From Candidatus Brocadiia bacterium (GTDB lineage: Bacteria; Planctomycetota; MHYJ01; JACQXL01), in contig JAGUXD010000011.1 of the NCBI GenBank assembly GCA_020062035.1, positions 1 through 7,069 of the forward strand: a stretch of 7,069 nucleotides of DNA, given 5' to 3'. Shown here piece after piece: positions 4,486 through 7,069 of this stretch (the stretch's first letter is position 1; every line of letters begins with the position of its first letter). A program made the position numbers and the translations under genes. The notes beneath the pieces were generated by a model. The model worked only from the letters and a program-made list of their open reading frames with translations, ran no database searches and had not been told where the DNA came from.

Positions 4486-6039
4486 ATGATGATTCCTGTT
4501 TTTGTATTATTAATAATGGACGGCTGGGGTGTGAGGAAAGAGACCAGAGGTAATGCAATAAGGTTGGCAAAGACCACCAACTTGAGCCGATTAGAAAATG
4601 ACTATCCTTATACAGAACTCCAGTGCTCCGGTGATGCGGTTGGACTACCTGAAGGACTAATGGGCAATTCAGAGGTTGGTCATCTTAATATCGGTGCAGG
4701 CAGAATCGTCTGGCAGGAGATTACCAGAATTGATAATGCTATCAAGGATAACTCCTTTTTCTCTAACCCTACGTTAGTAAATGCTCTCTCTCATTGTAAG
4801 AAACACCAGAGTAATCTCCATCTAATCGGGCTTGTCTCCAATGGCGGTGTGCATAGTTCTGAATACCATTACTTCTCCCTTTTAGAAATGGCTAAAAAGA
4901 ACGGATTTACCAGAAATAACCTTTTCTTCCACGTTGTTACTGATGGCAGAGACACGTCGCCAGATAGCGGAGTCCATCATATTCAACGACTAATTGATAA
5001 AATGAATTTTCTGGAGGCGGGCAGAATTGCGACTATCTCGGGTCGTTATTACCTGATGGATAGAGACAAACGGTGGGACAGGATAGAAAAGGCATACAAC
5101 GTCCTGACCATTGGAGAAGGTATAAAATACACCTTAGCAATTGAGGCGATGAAAAAGGCATATCAAAAAGGCGAAACAGATGAGTTTATTAAACCAATTG
5201 TCCTGACCGAGAATGAGAAGCCCGTGGGTTTGATTAAAGATAACGATTCTGTTCTCTTCTTTAATTTCCGGGCTGACCGTGCAAGGCAAATCACCCGTGC
5301 CCTGACAGAAGCGGATTTTAAGGACTTTGCGCGCCAGACATTTCCCCGTGTCTTATACACCACAATGACCCAGTATGACGAGCGATTTGTTCTGCCTGTT
5401 GCTTTTAAGCCAATCTCTCTAAAAAATATACTCGGTGAAGTTTTAGCAAGACGCAAGGTAAAACAACTTCGTATTTCCGAGACCGAAAAATACGCCCATA
5501 TTACATATTTCTTTAATGGCGGAGAAGAAAAACCTTTTGAGTATGAGGATAGAATCCTGATTCCTTCGCCCAAGATAGCAACTTATGATATGCAACCTGA
5601 AATGAGTGCCCCGGAAATAACCCGTACGGTCATGAAAGACATCCAGAATAGAAACCACCATCTTATCATTATGAATTATGCTAATTGTGATATGGTCGGA
5701 CATACCGGGGTTTTAGATGCGGCAATAAAGGCAGTGGAAACAGTGGATGATGAAGTTGGTAGAATAACTGATGCTGTCATGAAAAAGGATGGTGTTATCC
5801 TTATTATCTCAGACCACGGCAATGCTGAAGAAATGATAGATGAGAAAACTGGCTCTGCGCACACTTATCATACCACCAATATGGTACCCTTTATTCTCGT
5901 TTCATCCAGATACAAAAATAGGAAACTCAAACCACACGGCAAATTATGTGATATCGCACCGACCATACTGGATATCTTGGGAATAGAAAAACCAGCAGAG
6001 ATGGAAGGAATGAGTTTATTATTGAGTCAGGAGGTATAA
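4486..6039 (+). CDS. gpmI: 2,3-bisphosphoglycerate-independent phosphoglycerate mutase
   Basis: The enzyme interconverts 3- and 2-phosphoglycerate in glycolysis and gluconeogenesis, using two metal ions and a phosphoserine intermediate. At 517 residues it has the usual length of about 510. The alkaline-phosphatase-like catalytic set is complete: D12 in MDGWG, nucleophile S62 in MGNSEVGHLNIGAGR, D402 and H406 in CDMVGHTG, D443 and H444 in SDHGNAEE, and H462 near the end. The inserted phosphotransferase domain carries H123, the DGRDTSP block (about 153-159), SGRYY (R187), RADRAR (about 262-267) and K335. Two consecutive ATGs (4486 and 4489) are possible starts and neither has a convincing ribosome binding site. 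It is preceded by the mini-hairpin chain and converges on the cysteine synthase gene with 8 bp between stops. Confidence 0.96.
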   Translation: MMIPVFVLLIMDGWGVRKETRGNAIRLAKTTNLSRLENDYPYTELQCSGDAVGLPEGLMGNSEVGHLNIGAGRIVWQEITRIDNAIKDNSFFSNPTLVNALSHCKKHQSNLHLIGLVSNGGVHSSEYHYFSLLEMAKKNGFTRNNLFFHVVTDGRDTSPDSGVHHIQRLIDKMNFLEAGRIATISGRYYLMDRDKRWDRIEKAYNVLTIGEGIKYTLAIEAMKKAYQKGETDEFIKPIVLTENEKPVGLIKDNDSVLFFNFRADRARQITRALTEADFKDFARQTFPRVLYTTMTQYDERFVLPVAFKPISLKNILGEVLARRKVKQLRISETEKYAHITYFFNGGEEKPFEYEDRILIPSPKIATYDMQPEMSAPEITRTVMKDIQNRNHHLIIMNYANCDMVGHTGVLDAAIKAVETVDDEVGRITDAVMKKDGVILIISDHGNAEEMIDEKTGSAHTYHTTNMVPFILVSSRYKNRKLKPHGKLCDIAPTILDILGIEKPAEMEGMSLLLSQEV

Positions 6040-6047
6040 CGTCGCGA

Positions 6048-6956
6048 CTAAGGGGGGCATCTGGCACAGGTGGAACGGAACATCGTGGTGCTCAGATAAC
6101 GGTCGCCTCTATCCGGAAAAATAACCACAATGGTTCCTCGGCGCATTTTCTCGGCTATCTTGAGCGCACCACTCAATGCCGCGCCACTGCTCATGCCCAC
6201 AAATATCCCTTCTTCACGGGCCAACCTTCGGGCGAGATGATACGCTTCCTCATCGGTTACCGTGATTTTTTCATCAAGCAGTTCAGGTTGATAAATGGAG
6301 GGCAGGATAGATTCGCTCATATTTTTAAGCCCCTGGATGCTGTGACCAAGAGTTGGTTCTACTCCGACTATTCTGATTGCGGGATGATGTTCTTTTAATC
6401 GTCTACCAACCCCCATCAAAGTTCCTGTAGTCCCCATGCCTGCCACAAACACATCTAACTCGCCATCCGTCTGTCGGAGTATCTCTGGTCCGGTGGTCTC
6501 ATAATGAGCCAGGACATTATTTGCATTATTAAACTGGTCGGGCATAAAATAGCGCTCGGTATCTTCAGCCAAAATCTCCCTGGCTTTTAGGATTGCTCCA
6601 TCCACCCTTTGTTCCCCTGGTGTTAAAATGAGGTCTGCTCCAAAAGCCCTGAGGATATTCTTTCGCTCCTCACTGACACAGGCAGGCATAACCAGTTTGA
6701 CCTTATACCCTTTAGCCGAGGCAATCATCGCTAAACCAATACCGGTATTACCCGAGGTTGGTTCCAATATTACCCTGTCCTCGGTCAATGCCCCTGATTT
6801 CTCTGCTTCTCTAATCATATAGTAAGCGATGCGGTCTTTCACCGAACCCGCGGGGTTGTTACCTTCCAGTTTAGCAAGAACTCTCACCCCATTTCGGGGT
6901 CTCAGATTATTAATCTCCACCAGAGGTGTATTTCCAATGGTTTCTATAAGATTCAT
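6048..6956 (-). CDS. cysM: Cysteine synthase, CysM-type (O-acetylserine sulfhydrylase B-like)
   Basis: This 302-residue PLP enzyme makes cysteine from an activated serine and a sulfur donor. The fold-type II signature is clear: GNTPL near the N-terminus, K40 in KLEGNNPAGSVKDR forming the Schiff base, TSGNTG (67-72) binding the substrate carboxylate, the phosphate-binding loop GTTGT (175-179), and MSSG (255-258). The 'LEGNNPAGSVKDR' wording and 'DRGDRYLST' near the end resemble E. coli CysM more than CysK. CysM enzymes may accept thiosulfate or, in some lineages, O-phosphoserine or a carrier-protein thiocarboxylate; the donor here is not known. The C-terminus ends in STCARCPP, which puts a CxxC pair (C297, C300) beside the end of the chain. 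The ATG at 6956 has only a weak upstream AAAGA. No cysE is adjacent. Confidence 0.93.
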   Translation of the reverse strand: MNLIETIGNTPLVEINNLRPRNGVRVLAKLEGNNPAGSVKDRIAYYMIREAEKSGALTEDRVILEPTSGNTGIGLAMIASAKGYKVKLVMPACVSEERKNILRAFGADLILTPGEQRVDGAILKAREILAEDTERYFMPDQFNNANNVLAHYETTGPEILRQTDGELDVFVAGMGTTGTLMGVGRRLKEHHPAIRIVGVEPTLGHSIQGLKNMSESILPSIYQPELLDEKITVTDEEAYHLARRLAREEGIFVGMSSGAALSGALKIAEKMRRGTIVVIFPDRGDRYLSTTMFRSTCARCPP

Positions 6957-6983
6957 ATCTTTACATTTGATTTTTCATTCACT

Positions 6984-6999
6984 CTGCCTTGCAATGCAG
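6984..6999. promoter_or_regulatory. Imperfect palindrome upstream of cysM, possible operator
   Basis: CTGCCTTGCAATGCAG is a 16-bp palindrome with one mismatched pair, centred on TTGCAA, about 28 bp before the cysM start. Its position would suit an operator, but no promoter can be placed with confidence in this spacer. The best -10-like hexamer on the minus strand is TATACT at 7037-7032, with a poor -35. Confidence 0.25.
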
Positions 7000-7040
7000 C
7001 CTAAATTTGCCAAAGTCGAGTACTTTATTGAAGTATATCA

Positions 7041-7069
7041 GGCTGTCTAAAAAGTTACAGATATTTTGA
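7041..7069. mobile_element. Possible terminal fragment of an insertion sequence at the window edge
   Basis: The last 29 bases begin with GGCTGTCTAAAAAGT. This resembles, from memory, the terminal inverted repeats of some insertion sequences (GGCTGTCT-AAAAG type ends). No transposase reading frame or target duplication is visible because the window ends here. Alternatively this is ordinary upstream sequence of cysM. Confidence 0.22.

Noticed and set aside
4314..4580. Minus-strand frame of 88 codons across the gpmI leader and start
   Set aside because: It overlaps the hairpin chain and the conserved gpmI N-terminus, has no recognisable domain and no ribosome binding site.
5163..5573. Minus-strand frame of 136 codons inside gpmI
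   Set aside because: It lies wholly within a gene with a complete set of catalytic residues; it is a shadow frame.

Overview
This window of about 7 kb has a moderately AT-rich composition and carries eight protein-coding genes. It looks like a piece of the chromosome of an uncultured anaerobic bacterium. The strongest lifestyle marker is the large subunit of the corrinoid iron-sulfur protein (acsC), which belongs to the Wood-Ljungdahl (acetyl-CoA) pathway. A DUF4912 protein, an independent-type phosphoglycerate mutase and a stand-alone gatC fit a candidate-phylum bacterium; the WOR-3/Stahlbacteria group is one guess, but the sequence alone does not settle the taxon. I see no tRNA, rRNA, CRISPR array, phage gene or complete mobile element.

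Layout from left to right. Positions 1-383 (+) hold the 3' end of a gene resembling YbbR/CdaR proteins. Facing it is a minus-strand pair, acsC (2644-1304) followed by a calcineurin-like metallophosphoesterase (1244-453), probably one transcript. Across a divergent promoter region (2645-2774), a DUF4912 gene and gatC run rightward with a 17-bp overlap. Next is a minus-strand gene (4275-3541) for a receiver-like protein whose phosphorylation residues are replaced and whose C-terminal half I do not recognise. A 210-bp divergent spacer follows, then gpmI (4486-6039, +), which converges on a CysM-type cysteine synthase (6956-6048, -) with only 8 bp between stop codons. The last 110 bases are the upstream region of that gene and may include the tip of an insertion sequence.

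The genes do not form one pathway. They cover central carbon metabolism (acsC, gpmI), sulfur assimilation (cysM), translation fidelity (gatC) and unknown or signalling roles, and strand switches are frequent. No new defence or biosynthetic system is evident. The unusual material lies mainly between genes: a chain of abutting mini-palindromes in the gpmI leader, a related repeat motif in two other spacers, and a back-to-back promoter pair whose two -35 boxes form the arms of a 10-bp inverted repeat. On that last promoter the DUF4912 message appears to start at its own ATG, without a leader.
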